From positions 94,221,740 through 94,285,739 of the forward strand of contig JAOWCC010000577.1 of NCBI GenBank assembly GCA_030867875.1: a stretch of 64,000 bases of DNA, read 5' to 3'. The notes beneath the pieces were generated by a model. That model was not told where the DNA came from. It made no database searches and saw only the letters and a list, made by a program, of their open reading frames with translations. A program made the position numbers and the translations under genes. Of this stretch, positions 11,456 through 23,911 are shown piece by piece. Source of the DNA: Actinernus sp. WN-2022 (Eukaryota; Cnidaria; Anthozoa; Actiniaria; Actinernidae). Position 1 is the first letter of the stretch, and every line of letters starts with the position of its first letter.

Positions 11456-14400
11456 TAAATATACCAAGATCAATAGACCTTATTCATGTTTCACTAGTTT
11501 ATCCACATTGACAGAAAACGTGAACAATGCCATGTGAAAGAACATGTCGACATTAGTGATCTTGTGAAATTTCAGTGCTGTAGTTCTGATAATGACGTCA
11601 CGCCCATTTGAAATTAGAGAGATTTGTATGAGAAAAATTTCTAGCCTCGCTTTCGTGTATTTTCTGCATTTGAAATACATATAACTCAACAGCAATTCTC
11701 CACATTTCTCTAAAACTGAACACAATTTCTGATCAGCTTAGATATGATCTTTTATATGATAGCATTAGTTTCCCTCGACAGATTAATCTTCCAAATTATG
11801 CAAATTAGGAGGCGGCCATTATGAATGAAGTCTATACGTTTTATTAACTAGCACAACTGGAACGGTTTTCTTGATCATGTTAAACAGACCGAAGTAGCCA
11901 AAGGTCTAACTACATTGCATTGTTTTTAATTTAATCGAATTCTTCCTGTTCTTGAGCAAATCTGCTGTCAGCGATTTTTAATCTTAATCTGGGATCACAT
12001 CCACCTCGCTACAAAATAGAGCGACATAGTTAAGAGCCTTTCAACTAATCAGAACGCTGGAATCTCTACGAAATTATACTAACACAGACTATATAAAGTT
12101 TAAATTATTTTGACCGTCTTAATTAAGACTCAATGTTTTAAATAAAACCAAATTCAGGAAAGGATAAAGGATGGAAACAAAATTAAAGGCAATTGGACTC
12201 ATGCAGGATACAATCAGTGACATTAAAGATTTCCTTGGAGTTTATCATTAATTGCGAAATTTGTGTACTTGAAGATTATATTGTTCTCATATCAGCGTAC
12301 ATACGACCATACTGATGTGAAATATATATATTTTTTAATTCTTTTCCTTAGGATTTATGTTTCACAACCGTCGGCTTTTTCGAAATACGTGTATAAATAT
12401 CAAATCCTTTGCCCTTTCACATTCATTTGGTAGTTTTTTTGTCTATTAATGTGAAAAAGTGCACGAGAATGTCATTCTTCTAACACTTCCGGTCGGTTCA
12501 AATGAAAATCTTGAAATGATATCCGTTAAGTTAAACAGAAAATACAATTTGAAGCGTCGCCTCCCATGATAGCCTTGAACGCTATAACATTGTTAAAATA
12601 TTAGATCATGGAAAACAATGTCATTGTATTTATGCATGACTAGAAGATAAGGTCATCATAGATGGTGAATATATAAAGCAATGTAGCATTACTTTGGCCC
12701 TAGTAAGATCCTATTATAATACAATACGATATAATAGTCATGAGTTACAAACTTCTCTTACCGTTTTAGCCCTCGTAATCTTTAACCCACCGTACCTTCA
12801 CAAAGAAACAATAAATCTTTTGAATTTTCCATCGACAAAGAAAAAGGGAATTTTGTTTTGGATTTAGAAAAGGTTAACCTGCTTTTCCACATGCGATACG
12901 TCATGTTAGAAAATAAACAATGTAGATTTAATCAAGTTAAGCTTTCTTTTATATACTAACAAAAATCGATCACAAAGTGCAACCTCTGATATTGTTGCCT
13001 TGTCACTTTTAATATTAACATGCATTCCGACCAACATAAAACGAAGGCCCGCGAAATCTTCATTACAGAGCGTTTTGGTAAATTTATGTTTGGAAACTTT
13101 TATTACGTTTATTAAGTTCTGGTTCAAATTATATTTAATCTTATTTTTTAAACAGTTTCCATTTTTTCAAAGTATATTACTTCATATTAAATGTTACTAT
13201 TTTCCGTATAATGGAGAACAACCAAAAGTGAATAAAAAGAATAATTTATTTTCAACTTAACGTGTACATTTCGGCTCTTGAGGAACATTGTTGCACATAC
13301 ACAGTTGTTGCTGGTCGAAGACTAAAACATAGGCTGGTGGCTGGAGTATGGATACCTAGTAGAAGACGGTGTTTTAAAGTATAACGGTCGGTTTCATGCG
13401 TTTGTTTAAAATTTCAGAGCTAAAAATATATTGTTATGAGCTTTGTACTCCGGCGGTCAATTTTCTATTAAGGTAGGAGAAATTTCGGATATGAATACGA
13501 ATAAGTCGGCTAATTACCAGGCCAAGTGGGCTCGATCAAACGGTTTCAACATCTGTTCAATGTTCTAATTAACTTCTATTGTTCTCGGAATTGTTTTCAA
13601 GCCATGTCAAATGGTTTCAGCTTCGGTTTCAACAAATGATGGACCGATGTTGAAGAGATGTTGAAACCATACATTTGACCATGACACGAAAACCAGACGG
13701 CATGCAGTCTCGAAATGTCGTTTTTATAGTCTCCGAACTTCGACCCATGGCAGAATCGAAAGCCTTGCCATTTCAGCGCTAATTTAGCAATAAATATTTA
13801 TTTGAAGGGAGAAACGAAACGTCGTCAATCAGTATGTCATTTCATTTCATTCTATAAGATTTGATACGCTGTTGGAGTTTATTTTGACGCGAATAGCTGT
13901 ATTCGAATTTTACCGGCACATCGTACTTGTTAGCAACTAGCTCGTATCTCCGGCAAACTTTGAAAGGCTTTTGTGAGTGGCGGTGTTAATACTTGTGACG
14001 CACGACATCACATAGCTCTGTAAATGCAAACAACTGCCACTATTATATTACGATTAAACCCAATGAATGCACTGTTCTGTTAAAGTGAAGACCGTACAAG
14101 GCGACGTGATCAAGCTACGCTAGTGGCGAAGATATCCGTGCTATCAACTTGTCAAGGAGCCATTAGACATACGATGATTTGTAGCGAAAGCGTTTAATTT
14201 GGGAAATAGTGCTTATATAATTTTTTACCAAACTTTGAATGAAACAGGTATTATTATTTATATTAATAATATAGATACAAAAATACTCAATTCTAATTGG
14301 CTGAGCATAGACATGTTAATCACTAACAACAGTGCAACTCCACAGTTAATTCCAATCGATGCAAAAACTAGTTTATCCGTTCTCCTTTTCATTTTTGCAT

Positions 14401-14790
14401 CTATATTATTAACCGGTAACATTAGTGTGCAACGTTAGGGAGTTTAGGACCGACACAAAGGACGCCTGCAAAGGAGGCTATCGTCCTGCGGACTCGTGTT
14501 ATTTTGTTAGAATTTTCAAACATCACTCACACTATTAATCGTTATTTAACTTGCACACCAATGATTACCAATACTAATATCTATAAATTACACGGTCCAA
14601 AAGACAAACGTCACATATCCGAGAAACCGTATATTTTTCTTAATGACATTAAAAGCATTGTACTTGAACATTTAATTTGATCTTCACAATTTATTGTTTC
14701 CATATCTAGTTAAAGTGCTACTACGACGAAATTCGACCATTTTCTTTTCTACTTTTTTTGTCTTACAAAATGACACACAGTGTCGACAAT
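11456..14790. other. AT-rich gene-poor stretch
   Basis: No coding region is supported. I see a small foldback at 13539-13667 (GGTTTCAACATCTG and ATGTTGAAACC arms) and the left copy of a 40-bp direct repeat at 14081. Open frames here are short and AT-biased. Confidence 0.5.
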
Positions 14791-14792
14791 AT

Positions 14793-15115
14793 CAGGAGCC
14801 CATTACCAGGAGCGCGCATCCCAGATTAGGTCTGTCCAACAGCAGAACAGACGATGTAGCTATTTTTAGATTTGTGTTTCCTGTAAAAGTAGACAAAGGA
14901 TACCTGCACTAAACCAATCACACGACGAAACGTCACTTCATTATGCATTCACGCAACTATTTTCCTACGCAGGGGAGCGCGCATTGTCCGCAGCGCCAGC
15001 AACAATGACAACTATTTTATTTCTCGGGAATCGGATATCTATAAATAGCCACATCGTCTACTGTGCTGTGGACGCCGTACCCATCACATAGGTACGCTCC
15101 TGGTAATGGGCTCCT
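14793..15115. mobile_element. hAT-like foldback MITE, family M1, copy 3
   Basis: Termini CAGGAGCCCATTACCAGGAG and CTCCTGGTAATGGGCTCCT, but a different interior subfamily (ACGATGTAGCTATTTTTAGA and its complement). The flanks show an exact GACAATAT duplication (9 bp GACAATATC if the first C is counted as target). The clean duplication indicates a fairly recent insertion. Confidence 0.85.
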
Positions 15116-16127
15116 GACAATATCCAAATCAGTGAAAAATGTTACCAAAGGACCAAATTAAACATTTTGCAGAGAGTCAGTACCGTCGAAACCATGTCCG
15201 CCATTACACTGAAGGTCGAGTCCATCTAGTGACGTCATGTTGGTTGCAAAGGTTTGTTTAGGCTTGCTGATTTCTACTCACAGGCGATTTTGCAAAGGAG
15301 GCAATATATCAAGCGATCAGAACGATTCAGAACTGACTCTTCGAATCTATTTCATTCTTTCAGCCATCTTGTTTTGGTTGAGATGCAACCAATGTGACGT
15401 CATTTTGGCTGCGCGATTTGAAGACCATTTTTGGAAGCAAAGTAGGGTGAATTTCACGGCTTGTAAAATCATCAATTTTTTCTCCCGACTTTTCAAACTT
15501 TGGAAACATATCTTTAAATTGCTAAATATTAGAAATATGCCAAAACATATTTCGCTACATATACACATTAAAGTGAAGACTCAGAACGTACAAGGCGACG
15601 TGGTCAAGCAACGCTAGTGGTCACCTTTTGTTCATGGTGGTAGCTCCAGAAGATTTTCAAGATCCAAACCGACAGGAGAGAATCCGATTCAGTATATTAC
15701 TTTATTTAAACAAGGAGCCACACTATAGAAGGGCCAGTATCAGGCAACTGTCACCTTCAGTTTTCAATCAGTCTTTGTCAAGTGAACATCTCTGTTCAAC
15801 TGAAAGCTCTGCATGCAACATCTGATGCTCCGCCTTTTTGTATCGCGCGTTTATTCAATTCTCAAACTCATGAATAATTAATGATCAACAGCCAATCTGG
15901 TGATCCCATTTTGGTCAGGCGGATGAATCTTGATACCCAATGAAACACCAGATCAAGTTAAGATCGCTCCAGTTAGTCCAAACACTGATCAAGACACGTG
16001 AATGTTAACTAAGTACAGTAAGATGGTGTTCTCATGACAGTAACTTGATTTATTTTATCAACTAGGATGTCGAAATTATGTTTTTTTGAATTGCTATCGT
16101 GTTAAATTTCAGCAGCTGAACTTCGGT

Positions 16128-16205
16128 AGGAGTCCATTACCAGGGGAGCGTCCATCTTCCATACTTGGTCTGTGGGTCAGCACATTCCCAGATCAGGTTA
16201 TGCAC
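16128..16205. mobile_element. M1 MITE, truncated left end
   Basis: Starts with AGGAGTCCATTACCAGG and follows the M1 subfamily for about 75 bp (GTCTGTGGGTCAGC), then loses similarity. A CCGGG-rich palindromic repeat follows to about 16380. Confidence 0.6.
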
Positions 16206-17144
16206 CGATCAATTCGAAACATCAACATCACCCCCCTCCACCGGGCAATTCCCGGGCATTTGATTTTTTGGAGTCTGGATTGTTCAAATTCCCGTCCCCC
16301 GGGCCAAATATGTTGTTCAAATGCCCTACCCCATCGTCGTAGTAAACGATCAAATGCCCCTACCCCCGGGACATAGTATTAGTACAGTTGTGAGACCGCA
16401 TTTTGTTTTTAACAAACATTTTAAATATTCGTAACGGCAATGTACATTTATATTTGATACCTTCAAATACAGCACAAAGCTTTCGGAGTCCCTTTGTTTT
16501 TCAAGCCAGTCGCTTACAAAAGCAGAATTTTGTCCTTTGAAGTCGTCTAAAGTGACCTCCCCGCTCCAATTCCGCTATGATTTCGCTGTTGCTAAAAATA
16601 CAATTAACATTGTATCCACGAGTTCTTTATTGGGAGGCTATGTTTAGATTTGTACAATTTAATTTTAATTTTTTAAATTTATTTTTATAGATTACATAGT
16701 TTTTGCATGCCTTCATGATTACATTTCTATGTCACAGCAGTAGACCTTTTTGTAATAGGCCACCTTCCTATAACACCATTTATAGCCCCATTCACACGAC
16801 ATTCATTTTGGGCACGGCACTGGGCCCAACTATTGATTTAAACGACAAAAGTCAGGAGTGCCGATCATTTAGAGTGGCGGCCCGCCGGCCAAATTTAAAG
16901 GCCCGGATCTCTCGCCTAGCATGCTTTGCGCGCCTCTTGAGTTTACCCTGAGTTTTGGGAGGGAGATATTCGTCTTCGTGAATCTTGTTCCATCCTTCGT
17001 TAGAGAGCATCTTGATTATTCCAAACTGCCTTTGAATTGAGTTTGACTATTCATCTCGATCTGCATTGTTTTTTTTGTTTTTTTTCGTAAGCCATGTTAG
17101 TTTATTTTAGCTTTGGTTAGAGGCAAAATGGCGGAGTCGCAGCA

Positions 17145-17320
17145 GTGTCGCGGTGGAAGGCTGCGTTTGCCTGGCTGTGTCAGATAAATAGGACTTCGCT
17201 CATCCGTATTTGGTATAGCAGGCCCTGGGGTACGCAGAGAAGTACGCAGAGAAAACCAACAGTCTTTTCGCAGAGTTTCTACTCCATCAACTTCCCGGGA
17301 AGTCTTCCAACAGTGCAGCG
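17145..17320 (+). pseudogene. Possible broken coding exon, unknown family
   Basis: Frame 3 here reads as protein-like sequence (VEGCVCLAVSDK, DFAHPYLV, then ALGYAEKYAEKTNSLFAEFL) but is interrupted by two in-frame TAG/TAA codons before the last segment. That segment could begin at a TATAGCAG acceptor, and it ends at a GTAAGT donor. The family is not recognised. It may be a decayed exon or a real exon that starts at the acceptor. Confidence 0.3.
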
Positions 17321-17483
17321 TAAGTTGTGAATTCGAAGTTCCTGTTTATTTATGTCGTGTTTAATATTTTCTACAGAACCTCTGTATTACTTCGCAATCT
17401 TTTTTCCTTTGCTTTAGTATACAGAGCTAACCAAGCACAACTTCAAGATTCTGCAGCAGTTAATGTGGGTTTTGAAAAAAATA

Positions 17484-17930
17484 TTAATGACCGCTTCCTA
17501 ATAAGGGAGCGGTCATTAATTACTGGGGGGGGGGGGGGGGGGGGGGGAGGGCCGGTAAAATATCTAAAACGAGGACCCAAAAATGTTGGCCCTCCCCAAA
17601 ACATCAGAAAATGACGTCTTTTTTTTTTAACAAAAGAGGAAAGCATTTCTTCTGTTTTACTCCTGAAAACCTCGTTATCAAGCAGAATGTTTGAGGTCTC
17701 GAACGTTGCCCATTTTAGCAGCATCCAGCACGCGCTGATTGTTGGTTAAGGGACATTTCCAAGGTGGAGCTGAATGGTCGATTGAAGTAGCCTAAAAATA
17801 TTGTAAAAGTTTCATTGTTAAAACAGGCGCCCAAAAATGTGTGACCCTCCCCAAATCGAAGCCCAAAAAATCTTAGCCCTCCCCCTAAATTTACCGGCCC
17901 TCCCCCCAGTAATTAATGACCGCGCCCTAA
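17484..17930. mobile_element. Foldback MITE with poly-G in its arm
   Basis: Left arm ATTAATGACCGCTTCC, then a self-complementary copy, a G run of over 20 bases and AGGGCCGGTAAA. The right arm reads TTTACCGGCCCTCCCCCC, then AGTAATTAATGACCGC. The poly-G is therefore a hypervariable part of the element's terminal repeat. Confidence 0.6.
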
Positions 17931-18230
17931 ATAACAAATATGGGTCCTTCCAAAAAACATACAGAGCAAAGTTGGGTGATAGAGGAAAATATAAAATACC
18001 AAAGCTGCTTAGACACTGCAGACCTTCACTGTTGGTCCAAACAGAAGTTTTGAAATCATTTCATTTTTTATAGTCTTCAGGGAAAACCTTTTATAGCTTC
18101 TAGTCCAGTTGTACTGAGAAAACTTGAATGTATACAATAAGTCGTTTTGTTTTCATCAAAAGGTACTCATACATTATCATGAGAATCCGAGTGACCTTGC
18201 TGCAATAGACCATAACATGCACCTCTTCAG

Positions 18231-18304
18231 AACAGCAAAGATGAAATTTCTCGTTGGAGTGATAGAGATGCCTTTGACCCCAAGCAGATTTCACCTACTA
18301 TTGG
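18231..18304 (+). CDS. Candidate isolated exon, unknown gene
   Basis: A CACCTCTTCAG acceptor is followed by an open segment beginning NSKDEISRWSDRDAFDPKQ and ending at a GTATGA donor in phase 1. The composition looks like protein, but no flanking exon in agreeing phase was identified. It may belong with the broken exon at 17.2 kb. Confidence 0.3.
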
Positions 18305-18837
18305 TATGACAGAGCCATCAGAGCTGCGTAGTGCACTGTCTCGCTTTGCCGTGAAGAAAACAACTAGTTCATCTACTATTTTTAATAATAATGATGATAT
18401 TACCTGGTTTATTTACCATTTTTATAAGCACTCAAAGCTATTACAAGGGATTCAGCAGAATGTTGAAATAAATGTTGAAAAAAACACAGAATAGAACTCC
18501 TGATGAGTTATGCTGAATATTTAGATTGGATATTTCGAAAAGTTATATGTACCTGGTTTGAGAATTATTTATTAGAGGCATTCCAACATCACTGTGAAAT
18601 AATATAACTGAAATCCAACTATTTAAATTATGTCAACAAATTTAGAGAAACTGAGTTTCCAATGGTTACAGTAGGATTTTTTGTGTTACAATATAAATTT
18701 AGTGACTAAAGTACCGGTAGTCAAATAGTTAGATGTTTCACAGAGTTGTTGGAGCACCCTTAATTCCTATACCACATTGTTTGAATTTTATTATCCATTC
18801 ATTTCTATATATATTGTTGTACATGTGCTTGAACACG

Positions 18838-18982
18838 GTAGAGTGATTTCACAAAACCTGCGAGAAACAATCTCTACCAGTTAATATCTACATGTACTTG
18901 TCAAATGGACACAAGAATCAGGAGTTCGTAGCAGTTATTATGCTGATATCTATTTAATTGGTTTTGTGAAATCACTCTACAC
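18838..18982. mobile_element. Short foldback MITE
   Basis: Terminal inverted repeat TAGAGTGATTTCACAAAACC with its exact complement at the right end. CACGG occurs on both flanks. About 145 bp, no coding capacity. Confidence 0.7.
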
Positions 18983-19354
18983 GGTGGGTACATAAGACAT
19001 GAAATCGGAAGGGGCCTAATAACTTTCAATTTTTGTATCCAATTAGCTTGAAATTTTGTGCTGTAATATATCTCATTTACAAAATCCTATGTTTTTTATT
19101 TTCCATTTTTAAGGATTTGTGTCTTACGTGACCACCATGCTAACATAAAATTTGAACCAAGCGAATTAAATGAACCACACGGAGTGTACACAAACGAAAC
19201 AATTATGCAAATCCACTCTATTGTATACAAGTATTATAAAATGATAATGTCCAGTAAAGAATGGTGAAATAATGAAAATCATTGCTGAAATTATAATATC
19301 AAAATGTACGATCTTTTACATGTAATAGTCGGCAAAAAAATGGCTTTAGCACTC

Positions 19355-19740
19355 TTAGCTTGACCTAAATCCCATATACCGATTATCTAATGCTTCATAT
19401 GCTGCCCTGATCATGCACACTACACATGCAGGAAGCAGTCGCCTGTTCCCTCTACCTAACTTCCACAGAACAAACTGTCGATAGCCAGCCTTTCGGAAAC
19501 TCTCCATGGAGAAATGTGTCTGCTCGAATGTTGCACCTAGCTTTAATGCACACTTCGAGAATGTCTCAATCGAGGCAAATGTTGGAGAATGGCTGGTTAT
19601 AAGGGATATAATATATCTGACACGCTTGCAACAAACATTCTCTTCTTCAGTGGGCACTGTCTGCAGACTCCACACTTGCACCATGGCAATGCGGGCTGGG
19701 GTGGGGGGTCTTGAGGTTCATCTAAGGCTGTGCACAGATT
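19355..19740 (-). pseudogene. P2X7 C-terminal (intracellular) domain-like sequence, frameshifted
   Basis: The main frame contains PTEEENVCC and, further on, YRQFVLWKLGRGNRRLLPAC, with CMIR and YMGF near the end. This is the order of motifs in the P2X7 cytoplasmic 'ballast' domain, which also occurs as stand-alone or fused domains in invertebrates. The expected upstream part (PWCKCGVCR, from the zinc-binding Cys cluster) lies directly before it but one base out of frame, so the domain is broken at about 19665-19672. No ion-channel part is seen nearby. Family assignment is from remembered motifs. Confidence 0.6.
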
Positions 19741-19952
19741 TTTATGAAATCCAAGCTGCCTCTACCCATATTGAGGAGCTTCCTTTCCTTGCAGGCTCAA
19801 GGGTGGCCACAAATTCCTATAAGAAAATGTAACTCTTGGTGTACTGACAAGACAAGATGCCTATTTAAACCTTTCAATAAAATAAATACAGTTTTAAACA
19901 AAAATGTGAGGAAAACTAATGATATAAGGGGTGGACAATTATAAATCCGTTT

Positions 19953-19956
<4 letters not shown>

Positions 19957-19992
<36 letters not shown>
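19957..19992. repeat. Longest poly-G tract in the window
   Basis: About 36 consecutive G, followed by TGTGACACGATTC. The run at 4181-4205 is followed by the similar TGTCACTAAAC, so the two may share a repeat family. Confidence 0.9.
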
Positions 19993-19993
<1 letters not shown>

Positions 19994-20771
19994 GTGACAC
20001 GATTCTTTTTAGCTGAGAGATCTGCACAATATTTTTAAAACTAATTTTTGTTTTATATTTGCAAATTTATACATGTACCAGAGGCTTAGCCAGGTTTTTT
20101 AAATCTGTAGGCCCACACGATTGTAGCCTGCAGAAAAAGTTACCTTTATTCAGGGGCCAAATGCATCTCTTGGGGGGCTCGCGTTTGACCCTGAATTGCC
20201 TGCACCCCTGGGAAGTTTTAGATTTCGCCTCCCATAAATGCCTTCACTTTCAGGTCATGTTTTAAATTGAAAATTCATTTGTAATAAGACAAGTTGGCTA
20301 AACAAATTCAACATACAATGACAGATTGAATAGCCTAATTTGAGATTTGTCCAGTAGCATTCCCTTTGTTATTTATACTTTGAATTCAAAACATTCAATA
20401 CGGGCTGCATCCATTGTTCTCTATAGCGACTCTGCCATCGAAGTCTGCAGTGTGTGTTTTAAAGTTTATTTCCATACTGTTAATGGAGATTACAATTGGA
20501 GGTTACGGTAAACATTGGAGAATAGGTACAAGGAGGTTAATTAAAGAAATACAATAAGTTATCCTTTGCAGTGAAGAAAGTAGCTGAAGGCTTTAGAGTT
20601 TGTCTACTGCTTATATGTAAATAACTGAGTATAATTGGTATTACTAAACAGAGTGGGGCAACAGCTAATGCGAGTTTGGAGGTGAGCATGCTAGAGGCAC
20701 TGGAAATGCTTCTAAACCATGCCAAGTAGGGGTTATGATAAATTCCTGATAAATTTACACTGCCTAAAATT

Positions 20772-20875
20772 ACCCCCCCCCCCCCCCCCTCTTTGGTGTC
20801 ACAATTATATATTGATTTTTTCTGCGGGGGGGGGGGGGGGGAGAGAGATACCCTCCGGGGGGGGGAGGGAGAGAT
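20772..20875. repeat. Poly-C tract followed by poly-G tracts
   Basis: A C run of about 17-18 bases, 40 bp of unique sequence, then a G run of about 17 with GAGAGA and a second G9 block. Self-complementary runs this close could form a hairpin or G-quadruplex. Confidence 0.85.
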
Positions 20876-21994
20876 ACACCCCTTTGTTTCCTCCCCCTTT
20901 CCTAGTTTTTAATTATGCAGCTATAATTGGTGTGATGGTTTAGGTAGTTTTTAGAATTCATATAACCAATTTTGACCTTTAAAAGGATAAACCTTTCACA
21001 TGCTTGTATTAATATATATATATATATCTCGGTTCCCTTGCACAACTTTTTGGGGCGTCTTGGTGCTTGCAGGATTTTTTTTCAGACTTTTTCCTTGCTC
21101 GAATTTTTTGTCTGGAATTATCACCCCTCCCCGGATTTCTTTATGGTCCACACCTAATAAGGTATACCCTGGTTCCAGAGGGGCTCAGGTACGAATATAC
21201 TGTAATGTGCCGCGAGCCTCTGGTATCCAGGGTAAATAAGGTACGGTTTATCTGACAATAGTGCTGGATAAAGGTGCACAAAAGAAGCAAACTTCAATAC
21301 ACAATAGCAAGATAGAAAAGTATCAAACGGGGGACAGGAAATAGAGCAACTGTATAATATTAAAGGAGACCAAACCACTTTATTTGCGGTATATATTCAG
21401 ACAAAATAATAATTTTGGTAGTCCAACAAGCTGCAAGCAACTGTTTCTGTCACTACAGACAGCAACCAAACTTGAAACGTCGACTTTGGTAATAAATAAC
21501 TAAAGCAAAACATGACCTGATCTGGTGATAAAAACATGAAGAGCAAACCTTGATTTCACGTTCGGAGTTTCTTGTCAAGAGTTCGAACTGTGTCGCCCCA
21601 TCCGCAATTCTCTCGCTTTCATCTGCAGACACATTATTTGCCTTTACAAGAACATCTCGCCCTATCCGTCCTCGCTACTATATCCTCGACTATATCCTGT
21701 AACGGTTAAACCAAAGTTAAACCAGAGAACAGGGGAACAGACAATGCATGCAATCACAAAACATGTTCAGACAAAATAACTAAATCACAAGACGAGTTTG
21801 TACAAACCTCCTTTTTTTTGTTCTTTCCGCTATCAACGACCCATAGCGATTCCTTGGCTCATCTCATTCCACATCCAACATCGAATAGTCTGAATAACTG
21901 GATGATTCTGCCATATTCCAAGCCGGAATTCCAAGTCTCTCAGCTTTGTCACCGGAAAACAACTGAGCTAGCGCGCCACCAGCGACTTGAACCT

Positions 21995-23085
21995 TAGCTA
22001 GTTCCGTCTGGGACCCATTCACTCTCCGAAACATAAACAAGCTCGAAATGATCCAGAGGCGTGCAGCTCGGTTTACCCTTAATAGGTACTCACGCCTGGA
22101 GAGTGTGTCGGCAATGTTGCATAGCTTAAAGTGCAACTAACCCCTTTTGCATTTTTTATACATATGAATCTTTTAAAGGTTTTGGGTACTTCTGCGAAGA
22201 ATTGTTTGGCTTGCATAGAATACTCTATGTTCTATGCTTGTTTGAAATGGTGAAAATTTAACCTTTCCTGACCCATGACCGCGTAAGAAAAAGACTGGGT
22301 CGATTCTTGATCTTACGTCACCTCATTAATGCATTATTCTCCATGTCGCCTTTCTATCACAACAACATCGATATATAGATAATATACACAGTCTGTGAGT
22401 TGTTAGTAAAGAAAACAGTTATTTTAGACAAGCTGCTAAATATTTATTCAAATTATTGCAAAGTGGAATGAATTAGATGACGTAAGATCAAGAATCGACC
22501 CAGTCTTTTTCTTACGCGGTCATGGGTCAGGAAAGGTCAAATTTTCACCATTTCAAACAAGCATAGAACATAGAGTATTCTATGTAAGCCAAACATTTCT
22601 TCGCAGAAGTACCCAAAACCTTTCAAAGATTCATATGTATAAAAATTGCAAAAGGTGTTAGTTGCACTTTAAGTCACCTCAAGAAAGTGTAATAGACTGA
22701 TTACAATGTATAAGATCCTAAATGGTCATATTGCCATCGACGCTAAAGATTATGTATCCTTTTCACAAACTTTGACCAGACGTAAACACAGCTTTAAATT
22801 GAATGTCTTCTCGCCATCTGTAAACTGTTTCAAGTATTATTTTTTTTCACGTACCGTTCCTGAATGGAATGACTTGCCTAGCCAGTTTTCGAACCTATGT
22901 AAACATCACCGCTACCCTAAATTCCCATTTAATTTAATTATTTATTATTAATTAATTGTTTATATATTATTATTTTTTATTATCTATTATTATTTTCGTT
23001 ATGTATAATCTTGGTGTAAAGCAACTCAGCATAACCAAGTAATAAACAGAAACAGAAACAGAAACAGAAACAGAAGCGCGCTTGT
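21995..23085 (+). mobile_element. Non-LTR retrotransposon 3' end, split by a MITE
   Basis: Before the insertion the plus strand reads SSVWDPFTLRNINKLEMIQR, then RAARFTLNRYSRLESVSAML. After it comes RLITMYKILNG and, later, VPEWNDLP. These are the conserved tail motifs of jockey/CR1-like reverse transcriptase ORFs (QRRAAR, YKILNG, WN.LP). A short CAGAAA microsatellite tail follows at 23045-23080. The ORF is interrupted by the TTAA foldback at 22130-22668 and also carries a small frameshift after it. Confidence 0.75.
22130..22668. mobile_element. TTAA-flanked foldback element, 539 bp
   Basis: Two arms of over 200 nt: AGTGCAACTAAC at the left and GTTAGTTGCACT at the right, with matching inner blocks (GACTGGGTCGATTCTTGATC and its complement). 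Exact TTAA on both sides (22126-22129 and 22669-22672). It sits inside the reverse transcriptase remnant, so it inserted later. TTAA specificity points to piggyBac-type transposition. Confidence 0.85.
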
Positions 23086-23228
23086 CACAAAGCAATAGTA
23101 GCCTCGTTTTGAGGCAACCACAACAATAACAAAGCCGCAAAGCATGCTAGGCGAGAGATCCGGGCCTTTAAGAGTGCCGTGCTTGTCGTATAAATCGGGC
23201 TTATTTATCCACGAAATATTTCTTGCAA

Positions 23229-23742
23229 AAGAGCAGATTTCGTATGAGTGGGACAAACTTCGACTACGTATACAGCACTGACTACAGCATGGTTACCGTA
23301 CGGCATGCCGTGACGTTGAAATGGTTTCCCATTGTTTATGTCCTGCTGTTTATTAATAATCTAAATAACTGTTTTGATCCACATCCTGCTTACTAATAGT
23401 ATACGTTGTTTGTTAGTGTGCATATTGTGTGTTGCGTGTGTATTTATTATCACCTTAATTAGCTTAATTAGTTATTCAACGTATTTAATGTTATGTGCTC
23501 GCTGATTTTTCGCCTTTTTCTGACTTGCAAAATTAACTCTATCATACCGACGAGATTAGCTCCTTATAGTTATTTCGGGTGCCCGGTTACTTTACAACTT
23601 GTTTACTTTAATCCGACCCATGTAATCTGCCACTGTAAGTACAAATAAAAAATGTTGTTGTTGTTGTTGTCCAATCAAATTACAGAAATACGTTACAGCA
23701 CGGTTACGGACATGCCGCAGTTCGTCCCACTCATACGAAATC
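23229..23742. mobile_element. Foldback element, ATTTCGTATGAGTGGG family, copy 1
   Basis: Left end ATTTCGTATGAGTGGGACAA and right end GTCCCACTCATACGAAAT are inverted copies. Inner tracts with GGTTACCGTACGGCATGCCG and a CACGGTTACGGACATGCCG match partly. A shorter relative is at 42478-42645. Confidence 0.65.
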
Positions 23743-23911
23743 TCCTCTAGTTTAAAAAATCGTACATGGCAAGTTCGCCCGGAGCCAGTAAAGTATTATT
23801 TTCAAAGCAAACAGTTCCCATTAAAGGGACCATCATGATGCCATAGAAAATGGCCGTCAAGCCAAAATTCAGTTTTATAGTTCGAGCTCCTAAGCTCCAG
23901 TGAGAATGATT

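Noticed and set aside
21864..22136. 90-codon minus ORF
   Set aside because: It is antisense to the retrotransposon tail on the plus strand.
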